Shown here in pieces: positions 1 to 7,813 of a stretch of DNA of 28,618 nt. A model generated the notes under the pieces. It ran no database searches, was not told the DNA's origin, and was given only the letters and a program-made list of their open reading frames with translations. Source of the stretch: a virus. The translations under genes and the position numbers were made by a program. Location of the stretch: the IMG/VR virus record IMGVR_UViG_3300022591_000051, positions 1 through 28,618 of that record, one strand, 5' to 3'. Positions within the stretch are counted from its first letter, which is position 1; each line of letters begins with the position of its first letter.

Positions 1-884
1 AATGTATCATAATACATTTCTGTATAACTTAGTCTATCTGGAACCATTGGAATAGCATTTACTAGAGCACCTTCGTACATACTAATACCTAGTGTTTCTT
101 GTAAGTTAGCACTGAAAACCATTTTAGCTTCGCCTAGTAGGTTATGGTATTCATTTTTTGACAGTTGTTGATCTTGACAAACAATAAACTCAAATTGTGG
201 TAAATGTTCTTTTAAGTCGCGGAATATTTCAACTTGCTTTTCTGGAGCAATACGATGCGGAAATAAAATAAGATCACGTTTTGGCATACCTTTGTAATCT
301 AATAATACATCCTTCATATATTCCATCGGCCAACCTGTGCGAACAACTTTGCCTGTTATATTAGCTTCGGGAACATACGCACTTTTGCCTAGCAGATTCT
401 TACCAAACATTTCGATATGAAATGTTGTGGCAAAGTAGTTGTGATCAAATGCGTGATAGAAACTTTGTTCAGCATGTCTGACCCAAGGCTTATCTCCAAC
501 TAAGCGTCCGAGAAAGTCTTGAGGATCATAACTGCCAGCATGCCAAAGTCCGTGGGTTGTTACTGGAATATTCAGTAACTCACTCATGTATTTTAGGTTG
601 ATGATACCAGGGTGCCAAGCATCAGTAAAAATAAAGTGATCGCCAGGGCTAACTGATCCGCTACAAAATAGCCGCCCAATTTGCTCAACTTGATTAGCTT
701 TGTATATATTGGTGCCACCAAAATTAAGGAAAGCACCAGGAGTAGTGGCAGCAGGAATATCCTGAGGGCCAGAGATAATTTGAACATCGTGTCCTCCTTT
801 ACGTAAAATCCTAGGTACATGAGTCTTCCACTGACCCGTGTACCTAGTTTCTACAGCTTCTAGATCAACTAGAAAGATTTTCAT
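1..884 (-). CDS. GT-B type glycosyltransferase, 3' end cut by window edge
   Basis: The minus-strand frame opens at ATG 884 and stays open to base 1, so about 294 residues are visible and the C-terminus is missing. The N-terminus MKIFLVDLEAV followed by KTHVPRILRKGGHDVQII has the look of the first Rossmann half of a GT-B enzyme. A second half shows FPHRIAPEKQ (start of the nucleotide-sugar domain) and LQETLGISMYEGALVNAIP, the acidic EGALVNAIP loop typical of GT4-like enzymes that grips the donor sugar. The start overlaps the stop of the upstream 78-aa gene (ATGA), so it is the last visible gene of the clamp/deazaguanine operon. The acceptor is unknown: it could be DNA bases, virion protein or a host surface glycan. 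The family call is fairly sure; the substrate is not. Confidence 0.75.
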   Translation of the reverse strand, partial: MKIFLVDLEAVETRYTGQWKTHVPRILRKGGHDVQIISGPQDIPAATTPGAFLNFGGTNIYKANQVEQIGRLFCSGSVSPGDHFIFTDAWHPGIINLKYMSELLNIPVTTHGLWHAGSYDPQDFLGRLVGDKPWVRHAEQSFYHAFDHNYFATTFHIEMFGKNLLGKSAYVPEANITGKVVRTGWPMEYMKDVLLDYKGMPKRDLILFPHRIAPEKQVEIFRDLKEHLPQFEFIVCQDQQLSKNEYHNLLGEAKMVFSANLQETLGISMYEGALVNAIPMVPDRLSYTEMYYDT

Positions 885-1117
885 TGTTGATGATATGGTT
901 TACGATATGGCTTGTTATTGTTACCTTGATAACCACCTTTACGCTTACCTGAACGGTAAACAAAATCCCTATACTCTTTAGACTTATATAAGTCTGCGGG
1001 ATTAAAATTGATCATCTCAAGACGACAATAATCATGCCACGCTTCGAGGTCATCGAAGAGTTTCGTTACTTCTGGCTTCATAGTCAGATACTTAGCTAAC
1101 CATTTTGGCTGTGCCAT
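881..1117 (-). CDS. Small basic protein, unknown function
   Basis: A 78-residue protein starting MAQPKWLAKYLTMKPEV, with an AAGGAA ribosome-binding site just upstream. The first 55 residues look folded (aromatic and acidic helix-like segments around FDDLEAWHDYCRLEM). The last 25 are a basic, Gly/Asn/Tyr-rich tail (KRKGGYQGNNNKPYRKPYHQQ-like), which suggests binding to nucleic acid, although no known domain is recognised. It lies between the QueD-like gene and the glycosyltransferase and overlaps the latter by ATGA. The N-terminal half resembles small conserved proteins I associate with T4-like phages, but no role is assigned. Confidence 0.7.
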   Translation of the reverse strand: MAQPKWLAKYLTMKPEVTKLFDDLEAWHDYCRLEMINFNPADLYKSKEYRDFVYRSGKRKGGYQGNNNKPYRKPYHQQ

Positions 1118-1128
1118 TTTGTGTTTCC

Positions 1129-1554
1129 TTAAATTACTAATAACTGCGTTGGACGAGTAAGGTTATAATGAATGACGCATCCGTTCTCGCCGTCTTCGGA
1201 TACATCAATTACTACAGCTCGGTTTGGATACCTTGCCGCAATTTGGTCATACAAATCATCTGCGATCATTTCGCAAGATTTGAAGTCTAATTCTAAAATG
1301 TCTTTGCTGTAAAGACCTTCTAACCAGCGTTTGAATTGAATAAACTCAATATCGCGGTCATTGTGGAAAACATCAATAGCTATACGAAAGTGAAAGATAT
1401 GTCTGTGTGCGTTTGCTAAAAAACTTACATCATATTCACCTGCTGTACACAAGTTAGGATCTGTAGCCGCCGCTGGATAGCGATGAATACCTTCCTTGCG
1501 AAATGATACCCAAATCTGTCTCTGTGCGGCTTCTTTAACTGTTTCGATACTCAT
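1129..1554 (-). CDS. QueD / 6-pyruvoyl-tetrahydropterin synthase-like T-fold protein
   Basis: A 141-residue protein. It can be laid along QueD/PTPS: an early His (H24), a Cys (C36) before an H-x-H pair (H50, H52, in AHRHIFHFRIAI, matching the zinc-binding HGH strand), DIEFIQFKRWLEGLY (matching the strand-DF-helix segment), LELD (D90, matching the catalytic Asp region), and SCEMIADDLYDQI (matching the PTxExxAxxI helix). The QueD His after the Asp is Phe here and the C-terminal catalytic Glu is not obvious, so activity may differ. QueD makes 6-carboxy-tetrahydropterin, an early step towards preQ0. Its neighbours (a TGT-like gene two upstream, ATGA-coupled) support a 7-deazaguanine role. No full preQ0 pathway (QueC, QueE, FolE) is visible in this window. 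The family match is moderate. Confidence 0.55.
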   Translation of the reverse strand: MSIETVKEAAQRQIWVSFRKEGIHRYPAAATDPNLCTAGEYDVSFLANAHRHIFHFRIAIDVFHNDRDIEFIQFKRWLEGLYSKDILELDFKSCEMIADDLYDQIAARYPNRAVVIDVSEDGENGCVIHYNLTRPTQLLVI

Positions 1555-2075
1555 TCTATAATCTCGTCTTTACCGTACTGATCCCAATTGGTATAGTACT
1601 CTTGTTGTGTTAACTTGTTTAGTGGAATACACCAAACACCTGGATTACTTGCTTCAAACCCTTTGTCGTCTAGCTTAATTGTAGCATTATATCCTAGTTG
1701 TGTCAAGTAGGGCAACTTAACACTAATCTGTGGAATAAATCTACGATGCTCAACTAGTCCGCACTCTAAAAGACCTTCTGCTTGTGCTACGTCCAAATCC
1801 AAAGTACACCAAAGTCCAAATTCTAAACACTCTTCGATCATCTTTTCCCATGGACGCCAATCTAGAGAATCAACATCAAGTTTTGGAAAACTTTGATTGG
1901 CACCAAAATAGATATGGGTACAATCATTGTTCTTGACTAAATTGCTAATAACACTTGCGTCTTGAACACCTACAACAAATAAGGTTTTCATTCCAAACGC
2001 AGGAGTCTTTTCAATTTCAGTTCCAATAAAGAATATTACATCTTGTTGGGTACCGCTGTTATATGTTCTTTTCAT
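1551..2075 (-). CDS. Conserved-looking protein of unknown function in the TGT-like cassette
   Basis: A 174-residue protein starting MKRTYNSGTQQDVIFFIGTE. It overlaps the upstream TGT-like gene and the downstream QueD-like gene by four bases each (ATGA), so the three are probably translated together. It has no signal peptide or membrane segment. Visible blocks are DVIFFIGTEIE, KTLFVVG, HIYFGANQSF, LWCTLDLDV and RFIPQISVKLPYL, which look like an alternating beta/alpha fold. It has no radical-SAM CxxxCxxC, so it is not QueE, and no P-loop. By position it should serve the same base-modification pathway, perhaps as partner or substrate-handling subunit. That is inference from context only. Confidence 0.75.
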   Translation of the reverse strand: MKRTYNSGTQQDVIFFIGTEIEKTPAFGMKTLFVVGVQDASVISNLVKNNDCTHIYFGANQSFPKLDVDSLDWRPWEKMIEECLEFGLWCTLDLDVAQAEGLLECGLVEHRRFIPQISVKLPYLTQLGYNATIKLDDKGFEASNPGVWCIPLNKLTQQEYYTNWDQYGKDEIIE

Positions 2076-3589
2076 TTGTTTTGTTCGTTAAATTCAGCTT
2101 CGAGTTCTAACAATCTTTCGTCATCTGGATCATTAAGATCTTCAATACCAGCAAAGCTAGTTTGTTCTTCTTCGAACAAGTTCTTGAAAGTGTTGCTAGC
2201 ATTACCACCACGTAAGCGCATACCCATCATTGAGTTAAGCATAGGTTTAGCATCTTCAATCATCTGCATCGGATTCTCAGATTTAAACAAGTCTTCAACG
2301 AACGCATTAAAGTAAAGAATGTTACGTGGAACCCAATCTGAGTATTCATCACTCATATCACCGTTCTTAACTTTCTTCCAGTAACGATAGTCCGGTTGTA
2401 CTTTATGGCTTTCGATGTCTGCTAAGTTGTTAGCACGTTGTACAGCAACAATATGTTGATATGTATTATGCGCCATCATTAGTGCGTAACCAAAACTATC
2501 CCAAGAAGTCTTACCTTCCTTACCAATCTTGTTTAACATACCTGGTTGATAATGACAAATATCTTTCATTGTCAATCGACGTCCAATCGCACTTTCGAAT
2601 GGGAATGGAATATCAGTTGTTGCTAGTGCTTTATTATCTGGAGCCTTGTCCATAATAACTGACCAGCGTTTATTTGTATGCTGAGAATTGGTATAAACTA
2701 ATCCGTGTGCTGTAGCAATAAACGGACTTGCGCAGTCAAAGCTAACAGTAAAGTTTTCATTAACTGTTTTACGGACTTGACGCTGAATAGCAGTAAGATA
2801 GCAAGACCAGTCTAGTTGCGCAGTACCTAAAAAGTGCATCCAGTTACGATCATCAAGTAAATGTTCATCACGTAAAATAATCAAACGCTTAAGAGCAACT
2901 TCCATATCGCACATGTTCTTACCACCCATTGCCCAACCTTCTGTAGGCAAGTGCTTAACAGCTTCGTACCATGCTTGTGCTGATTCCCAATCGCTACCTT
3001 GTAGAACGTTTAAGAACTTAGTTTGACCTAAACGGTTACGAATAAAGTAATCATTGTTATGTAAAGTCTTATCTAAACAATCTTGGAAACTCTTTAATCC
3101 AGTCTTTGGACTATGAATATGATCGCATGCCCATGTCGGCACGTCTAGTAACATTGACCAATCAGCAGTTAGTTCTAACCAATTAAGAATATCATCGCGG
3201 GTCTTATTAGCCGCGGCCCCTTCAAAGTTTGCCCAGTCAAATTTAAGAACGCCCTTACCAATCTGGTAACCACCTGAGTCACCTAAAATCATTGTATTGG
3301 CACGATCTCGATCTTGTAACATAGCATCTTGAATCATTGTCTTTTGAAGATCTAACTGAGCATGACCTGCTGAGTACAAACCATACTTATAGGTAAAGTA
3401 CCCTTCTTCTGGATTAAGAAAGTTCATACCTTCAATGCCACGATCAAATCCTGCTGGGATACGGTCGTCTGGGACAAACTTGCTAAATCGTTGTTTGCTG
3501 ATATATGTACTAAAGAAAGTACTAATAGCTGGCAAATATACAGCGTAGTCTTTTTGTAACGGTGTTAAATTAACTGGTGGAGTTTTCAT
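2072..3589 (-). CDS. tRNA-guanine transglycosylase / DpdA-like enzyme (7-deazaguanine insertion)
   Basis: A 505-residue protein whose blocks follow TGT in order: ILGDSGGYQ (D104; TGT has TDSGGFQ), SMLLDVP (D149; TGT substrate-binding AFDEC), FLNVLQGSDW (Q197-G198; TGT IVQGG), GWAMGGKN (G222-G223; TGT YAIGGLS), WMHFLGTAQ (TGT YLMGVGTP) and VSFDCASPF (D285; TGT nucleophile FDCVLPTR). TGT enzymes swap guanine for a 7-deazaguanine in tRNA; the DpdA branch does so in DNA. The CxCxxC zinc cysteines of bacterial TGT are not seen in the C-terminal third, and there is extra sequence beyond residue 400 ending in an acidic tail. This suggests a divergent phage branch rather than a host tRNA enzyme. It is followed by the 174-aa and QueD-like genes and preceded by the sliding clamp operon. 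The family is clear; DNA versus tRNA as substrate is inferred. Confidence 0.8.
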   Translation of the reverse strand: MKTPPVNLTPLQKDYAVYLPAISTFFSTYISKQRFSKFVPDDRIPAGFDRGIEGMNFLNPEEGYFTYKYGLYSAGHAQLDLQKTMIQDAMLQDRDRANTMILGDSGGYQIGKGVLKFDWANFEGAAANKTRDDILNWLELTADWSMLLDVPTWACDHIHSPKTGLKSFQDCLDKTLHNNDYFIRNRLGQTKFLNVLQGSDWESAQAWYEAVKHLPTEGWAMGGKNMCDMEVALKRLIILRDEHLLDDRNWMHFLGTAQLDWSCYLTAIQRQVRKTVNENFTVSFDCASPFIATAHGLVYTNSQHTNKRWSVIMDKAPDNKALATTDIPFPFESAIGRRLTMKDICHYQPGMLNKIGKEGKTSWDSFGYALMMAHNTYQHIVAVQRANNLADIESHKVQPDYRYWKKVKNGDMSDEYSDWVPRNILYFNAFVEDLFKSENPMQMIEDAKPMLNSMMGMRLRGGNASNTFKNLFEEEQTSFAGIEDLNDPDDERLLELEAEFNEQNK

Positions 3590-3980
3590 ATTCTTTGCTT
3601 AAAATTACTGTTGCCTTTAATTGTTGTTCTGCTTTTTCTACTTCTAGTTGTGCGACTTTAGCTTGTTCTCTAGCACGGGTGATATTTTCTTTAGCAATTT
3701 TAACAGCAGGATGATCATTATCTAGTGCTTCAATCCTTGCCATTTCTTCTCTATGTTTAATAACCCACTCTATTGCTTTCTCTGCATCTGAAGTAAGACC
3801 AATGCTTGCGTATCCAGATGGTAGTGACTGCCAACTATTGCCATTAAATGCTTCTAAATAGCCATTGCTTACTCGAACTATGCCCTGCATTGGATTACTG
3901 CTATTAGGGGAAATATATGGTAAACTACTGCCACCGCTGGCAATTACATATTTCCCCGAAGAACTAATACCGTCTATCAT
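3570..3980 (-). CDS. Protein with C-terminal coiled coil, unknown function
   Basis: A 136-residue protein. The N-terminal half is Gly/Ser-rich and looks like a beta structure with repeated short strands (KYVIASGGSSLPYI, GYLEAFNGNSWQSLPSG), the kind of segment common at the ends of phage structural proteins. Residues about 65-130 are a charged helix with heptad character (REEMARIEALDN then ENITRAREQAKVAQLEVEKAEQQL), probably a coiled coil. It overlaps the end of the clamp gene by ATGA and runs 20 bases into the TGT-like gene, so it is co-translated with both. It might be a virion or assembly protein that happens to sit in this operon; no family is recognised. Confidence 0.7.
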   Translation of the reverse strand: MIDGISSSGKYVIASGGSSLPYISPNSSNPMQGIVRVSNGYLEAFNGNSWQSLPSGYASIGLTSDAEKAIEWVIKHREEMARIEALDNDHPAVKIAKENITRAREQAKVAQLEVEKAEQQLKATVILSKEYENSTS

Positions 3981-4711
3981 GCTTGTGCTGGAATAATGTA
4001 TTTGTAAGTAGCAAGACCGCTGTCTAAAGTAATCTGTAAAGCACCTTCATTACTAAAGCCCATCTTAGTATTGTTTACATCAGCAATCTTAAGAATGCTT
4101 AATACTTGCGCTACTGGCCATGCTAAGTTAGTTGTAATCTTACCTGTAATGCCTTCAGCAAAAACAAATTCACCTGCGTGTGTTGATTGATCACCAAAGT
4201 AAAACTTCAACTTGTCGCCATCTGTCTTAACAACAAATGTAGTATGTTCGTTATTTGCGGCGGCTTGGAAATTAAAACGTTGTACTGCGGCAACGCTAGG
4301 AACAATTTCTACATCCCACTTAACACCTTTGAACTTAACAGTTTTCATCTTTTCGTTAATGATTTCTGTATTCATAAAGCGGTAATCGTTCTTAAAGTCT
4401 CCGCCTTTATTTTCAAAGTGTAAGCCCACTGGCAATGTAACGCCGTTACGTTCAGCAGTAACAACATCAATCTTAGCGTCCTCTTTATACTCTGGGCAGT
4501 CTAAGTGAATCTTTAACTTATTAAGTTGCGGCATACCAAAAACGCCTAGCATATCTGCGTATGGGTTAGCTGTTTCAGCTTCCATAATAACTGAACGGTC
4601 ATCTGCCATTGAGTTAATAGTTGTTTTATCTTCTGCGCCTGTAACTTTTACAATGTTTAAGAAGCCTAGGTTGTGAGTATGTGATACGATGTCTTGTAGA
4701 ATGTCTTTCAT
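3977..4711 (-). CDS. 45: Sliding clamp, T4 gp45-like DNA polymerase processivity factor
   Basis: A 244-residue protein, close to the usual 220-245 residues of T4-type clamps. Recognised by the two-domain clamp layout and blocks such as GVFGMPQLNKLKIHLDCPEY near the middle of domain 1 and LAWPVAQVLSILKIAD followed by EGALQITLDSGLATYKYIIP at the C-terminus. It forms a trimeric ring around DNA that tethers the polymerase, and in T4 it also activates late transcription. It lies just downstream of the polymerase gene and behind its own consensus promoter (4730-4758), with a leader of about 12 bases and an AAAGGA ribosome-binding site. It heads the operon that carries the TGT-like cassette. Confidence 0.88.
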   Translation of the reverse strand: MKDILQDIVSHTHNLGFLNIVKVTGAEDKTTINSMADDRSVIMEAETANPYADMLGVFGMPQLNKLKIHLDCPEYKEDAKIDVVTAERNGVTLPVGLHFENKGGDFKNDYRFMNTEIINEKMKTVKFKGVKWDVEIVPSVAAVQRFNFQAAANNEHTTFVVKTDGDKLKFYFGDQSTHAGEFVFAEGITGKITTNLAWPVAQVLSILKIADVNNTKMGFSNEGALQITLDSGLATYKYIIPAQA

Positions 4712-4729
4712 TTTATATTCCTTTTGTTA

Positions 4730-4758
4730 ATTATATTTAGGTTTTTGGTTAAAGTCAA
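4730..4758 (-). promoter_or_regulatory. Sigma-70 type early promoter for the clamp/TGT-like operon
   Basis: On the minus strand TTGACT (4758-4753), a 17-base spacer and TATAAT (4735-4730) lie in the gap between the polymerase and clamp genes. The expected transcript start near 4723 leaves a very short leader carrying the AAAGGA ribosome-binding site of the clamp gene. The match to the consensus is five of six at -35 and six of six at -10 with ideal spacing. Confidence 0.85.
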
Positions 4759-4765
4759 GTTATTT

Positions 4766-7438
4766 TTATTCAAAACTGAATAAACTGCTAAAAGTATTAT
4801 TTTGGGTAGTTGAGTCTAAGTCCCATTCTAGTACTCCTATAAGGTTTTCCAGTTTGTTGTTAATAATGGTTGTTTCCATTTCGCTATGATCAAATGGCAA
4901 TTCTTGGAACCATTTAGGTAACCGTAATTCGTCAACTGGATAAGCAACGCTGGTAAAGCCTAACGGATTTTCTTTGACCTTACAAACAATTACTTTCATA
5001 CCGTCGACAATGTTTACTGAATACTTGTCGCCGTTCATACGCTTTAGAGTATTCCAGTTAACACTTGCTCGAACGTGCCCGGGCATATTAGTCTTACCTG
5101 CTTTTTTCTCTTTAGCTTCGTAGTCTGTAATGTTGTTAGCACGTTTTGGACTACCTTTCTCCCAACCAGGTCTAGCTTTAAACTCAGTTCGGAATTCTCC
5201 AATGCGTTCTAGGATCTCAGTTTCTTGAGCACCGTTAAGTACTTTAGTTAAAACTTCTTCTAAGAACTTCTGCATAAATTCTGGAGTATCGCTTCGCTTA
5301 AGGTCTAAGCCCATAGCTTTGATCTTGCCTGGCTTGCCATCTACATCAGCTCGTTTATTTTCTTTATCGTAGTACAACACAGCATAACGCTTCTTAGTAA
5401 TAAACAGGCCCTTAGTAGCAACAATCTCACGACCTGCTTTAATAACTTCTCCGCGGCTCTTTGGGCAATGAAATGCGTTTAACATCAAGTCTGGGAATGT
5501 ATCATTAACATTATCAGCAATTTGATTATATAGTTGAACTACAGTTTCTTTATCCCAAGGCAACCGACCTTTGTCAATGTCTGATTTTAAAGTGCTGTAT
5601 GCTGAGAAATACGCAGAGTCAGTATCACCGTAAATAATTGAACGTCCGCGATGATCATATTCGCCACAGATAATTTCGTTTATCTTTGCGGCCATATGAC
5701 GTGCGATACATCTACCTGTAAGAGTGGTTGACTGACCAATACGCTTATCGAAGAAACGGCAACCAGCATTAAGAATAGCACCATAGAGACTGTTGAGGTT
5801 AATTTTCTTAACCAACTGACGCTTGTCCCAATATTCTTCTTCAATTTTATTACCGGCATTAATCGCCTCCTTTAGTTTGGCCTGCATGTCTTTACGTTCT
5901 TTATACCAACGTGCTAGCAAGCCAGGAATAATACCTTCCGTTTCGTAAGTAAAGATAGTACCGTTAGCACTCATCATCCAGGGTTTATTACTTTCGTAGA
6001 TAATTTCGTAAATCTGAGCACCAGTTAATACGTCACTCTCTCCATTCTCCCAATCGACAATAATGTCAGATGCTTTATCTTGAGCCATAACAAGTTCATA
6101 CTCGTTACTACCAAACTTACCTTCCCAAGCAAGAGCAAACTTGCCGCCATTCTTAGCCATCGTGGCTTCGATTTCAGCTTTAGTATAATCTTGACGTAGC
6201 TGACCTACAATAGTCTCTGGACCCATGTTAAGTGCTCTAATGGCACTTGGGTATAGTGAGTTAATATCAACTGAGCCAATCCATTCATGAAGTCCTTTTT
6301 TAGGAAACGCAACATACGCACCTGCCGCTTGATTGTCTGCGTTTTCATCACGTCTTGGACGACTAGGAACAATAAGACCTCTATGGTGAGCTTCGTTAAT
6401 AATAGCTTGCTCAGTAACAGCTACAGCACCCATTGTAGTTTGTAGCAATACAGTACATTCGTGTGCTAGTGTGTTAGCAAGGTCGATAAACTTTAGTTTC
6501 TTATCTAGTTTATCTAACAAGAAAGTATCTTGTCTGTTGTATTCAATAAACTTGCGGAAGTCATTGTTGTATAACTGATCCAATGTACCTTCGTACACAG
6601 TCTTGTTCTCACCAATTTCCATTTCACCAATAGCATCTAGTCGATATGTATGGCGCTCTTCGTATGTGTATTTGCGGTATAGTTCTAACGAGTCTAAGTG
6701 TACACGACCTACAAAGTCATAGGTAACAGCTTGTTTCCCATACTTTTCGTATTCACGTTTCTTAGGCATAGCATCAAACAAACAAAAACGTCGTGTATCT
6801 TCTTTGCTTAAAACTTTAGTAACACGGTTAACAGTATATGGTACGTCGAAACCTTCTGAGTTCCAACCGCTAATAACATCAGCGTCTTCGATTAGTTTTA
6901 AAAACGTATCGAGCATATCTGCTTCGTTATCAAACAAATGTGTGTTTGGAAATTCTTTAACTAATTCCTCTGCGGCTTCCATAGTAAGTGTCTTTGGAGG
7001 AATCGCAAAAGTAACCATAGTCTCTAGCCATTGTAGGTAAACAGAGATCGCAGTAATTGGCATGAACGCATCTTCTGGAGAAGCATAACCACGCTCTGGA
7101 TCAAAGTCTACCTCGATGTCGAAAAACGCTACGTTTAGTTTTGGAGCATCCTTGCCTAGATAGTTGTCTTCTAGGATACGGAATACTGCGTTAATGTCGC
7201 TTTCGTATAATGTATGACTGCTATGGATTTTTTGTTCTTTGATAAAATCTTTGAATGTTTTACAAGTAACTTTACTAAGCGCATCTCCATAAATGGATCT
7301 GTACTTGCCTCGTTGGTCTGGATAGTAAAACAAATATTTGGCTGGGTAATCTGTAAAGATTCTACCCTTTTTTGGGTCTCGTTCAACGACACGTACAACG
7401 TCATTCTCACGATCCCAGATGGCATCGATATAACTCAT
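4766..7438 (-). CDS. 43: Family B DNA polymerase with 3'-5' exonuclease, T4 gp43-like
   Basis: An 890-residue protein close to T4 gp43 length. Exonuclease motifs: FFDIEVDF (D107, E109), VISGWNSEGFDVPY (188-201) and YNRQDT (300-305). Polymerase motifs: A as DINSLYPS (391-398), B as KKINLNSLYGAI (544-555) and C as YGDTDS (603-608). All acidic catalytic residues are present, so both activities should work. The extreme C-terminus, TFSSLFSFE, resembles the short hydrophobic tail that docks T4 polymerase into its clamp, and the clamp is the next gene downstream. The start is ATG behind AGGAG; a 7-bp inverted repeat abuts that ribosome-binding site (separate entry) and may mediate autoregulation as in T4. 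Confidence 0.97.
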   Translation of the reverse strand: MSYIDAIWDRENDVVRVVERDPKKGRIFTDYPAKYLFYYPDQRGKYRSIYGDALSKVTCKTFKDFIKEQKIHSSHTLYESDINAVFRILEDNYLGKDAPKLNVAFFDIEVDFDPERGYASPEDAFMPITAISVYLQWLETMVTFAIPPKTLTMEAAEELVKEFPNTHLFDNEADMLDTFLKLIEDADVISGWNSEGFDVPYTVNRVTKVLSKEDTRRFCLFDAMPKKREYEKYGKQAVTYDFVGRVHLDSLELYRKYTYEERHTYRLDAIGEMEIGENKTVYEGTLDQLYNNDFRKFIEYNRQDTFLLDKLDKKLKFIDLANTLAHECTVLLQTTMGAVAVTEQAIINEAHHRGLIVPSRPRRDENADNQAAGAYVAFPKKGLHEWIGSVDINSLYPSAIRALNMGPETIVGQLRQDYTKAEIEATMAKNGGKFALAWEGKFGSNEYELVMAQDKASDIIVDWENGESDVLTGAQIYEIIYESNKPWMMSANGTIFTYETEGIIPGLLARWYKERKDMQAKLKEAINAGNKIEEEYWDKRQLVKKINLNSLYGAILNAGCRFFDKRIGQSTTLTGRCIARHMAAKINEIICGEYDHRGRSIIYGDTDSAYFSAYSTLKSDIDKGRLPWDKETVVQLYNQIADNVNDTFPDLMLNAFHCPKSRGEVIKAGREIVATKGLFITKKRYAVLYYDKENKRADVDGKPGKIKAMGLDLKRSDTPEFMQKFLEEVLTKVLNGAQETEILERIGEFRTEFKARPGWEKGSPKRANNITDYEAKEKKAGKTNMPGHVRASVNWNTLKRMNGDKYSVNIVDGMKVIVCKVKENPLGFTSVAYPVDELRLPKWFQELPFDHSEMETTIINNKLENLIGVLEWDLDSTTQNNTFSSLFSFE

Positions 7439-7443
7439 ATTTT

Positions 7444-7483
7444 CTCCTGTCGCTTGTGGCCGACTAACCTTCTATAAAGCGAC
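7444..7483 (-). promoter_or_regulatory. Hairpin abutting the polymerase ribosome-binding site (candidate translational operator)
   Basis: In the mRNA, GTCGCTT (7483-7477) and AAGCGAC (7455-7449) are perfect 7-base inverted repeats with a loop of about 21 bases. The downstream arm touches the AGGAG ribosome-binding site (7448-7444) of the polymerase gene. In T4, gp43 represses its own translation by binding a hairpin at the same place. The analogy is by position only; the sequence and loop size differ. Confidence 0.45.
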
Positions 7484-7510
7484 TTATGGCTCGCGAAACC
7501 TTTCTCAATA

Positions 7511-7813
7511 TTATTTATGAACAAGCATGTTAACTAGACCAATAAAGTCAATGCTAACAAGCAGAATATAGTTAGCAACCATACCAAAAGAGCCCCGGGT
7601 CCACGAAGCCCAACCATACATAGCGCACCCACTAATCCAAATAGGATACAGGACGATAAGAGGAGGGTTAGGAACTGTAAAGGCCATAGTAATACTACAG
7701 CCAATACTAATAGCCCAAGCAAGTATTTCAATGCAGAACCTTAGTGGCCATTCTAGATAATCTCGCTTGGCCCATTTAAAAACATCAACGAACCCATTGG
7801 TTATTTGATCCAT
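7511..7813 (-). CDS. Small membrane protein with three predicted transmembrane helices
   Basis: A 100-residue protein. After a polar, amphipathic N-terminus (residues 1-24) there are three hydrophobic stretches, roughly residues 26-48, 51-70 and 78-98, so it should lie in the inner membrane. No signal cleavage site or catalytic motif is visible. It starts at the ATG that overlaps the last base of the dsbA stop codon region and is followed by the polymerase gene, so it belongs to the dsbA transcript. Function is unknown; the position among replication genes does not by itself suggest a role in lysis. Confidence 0.75.
   Translation of the reverse strand: MDQITNGFVDVFKWAKRDYLEWPLRFCIEILAWAISIGCSITMAFTVPNPPLIVLYPIWISGCAMYGWASWTRGSFGMVANYILLVSIDFIGLVNMLVHK

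Noticed and set aside
1681-1710. TTGACA and TATAAT on the minus strand inside the 174-aa gene
   Set aside because: The spacer is only nine bases, far from the 16-18 needed, so it is chance.
1551-2075. QueE assignment for the 174-aa protein because of its neighbours
   Set aside because: It has no CxxxCxxC radical-SAM motif, so the call is not supported.
2072-3589. TGT-like protein as an ordinary host-type tRNA enzyme
   Set aside because: The zinc cysteines are missing, the length is about 130 residues longer than bacterial TGT, and the context is phage replication; a DpdA-like role fits better, though tRNA cannot be excluded.
7511-7520. CATAAATA octamer at the end of the membrane-protein gene as a late promoter for the polymerase
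   Set aside because: It overlaps the stop codon, is over 70 bases from the polymerase start, and a late promoter for a replication gene would be odd; probably chance in A+T-rich DNA.
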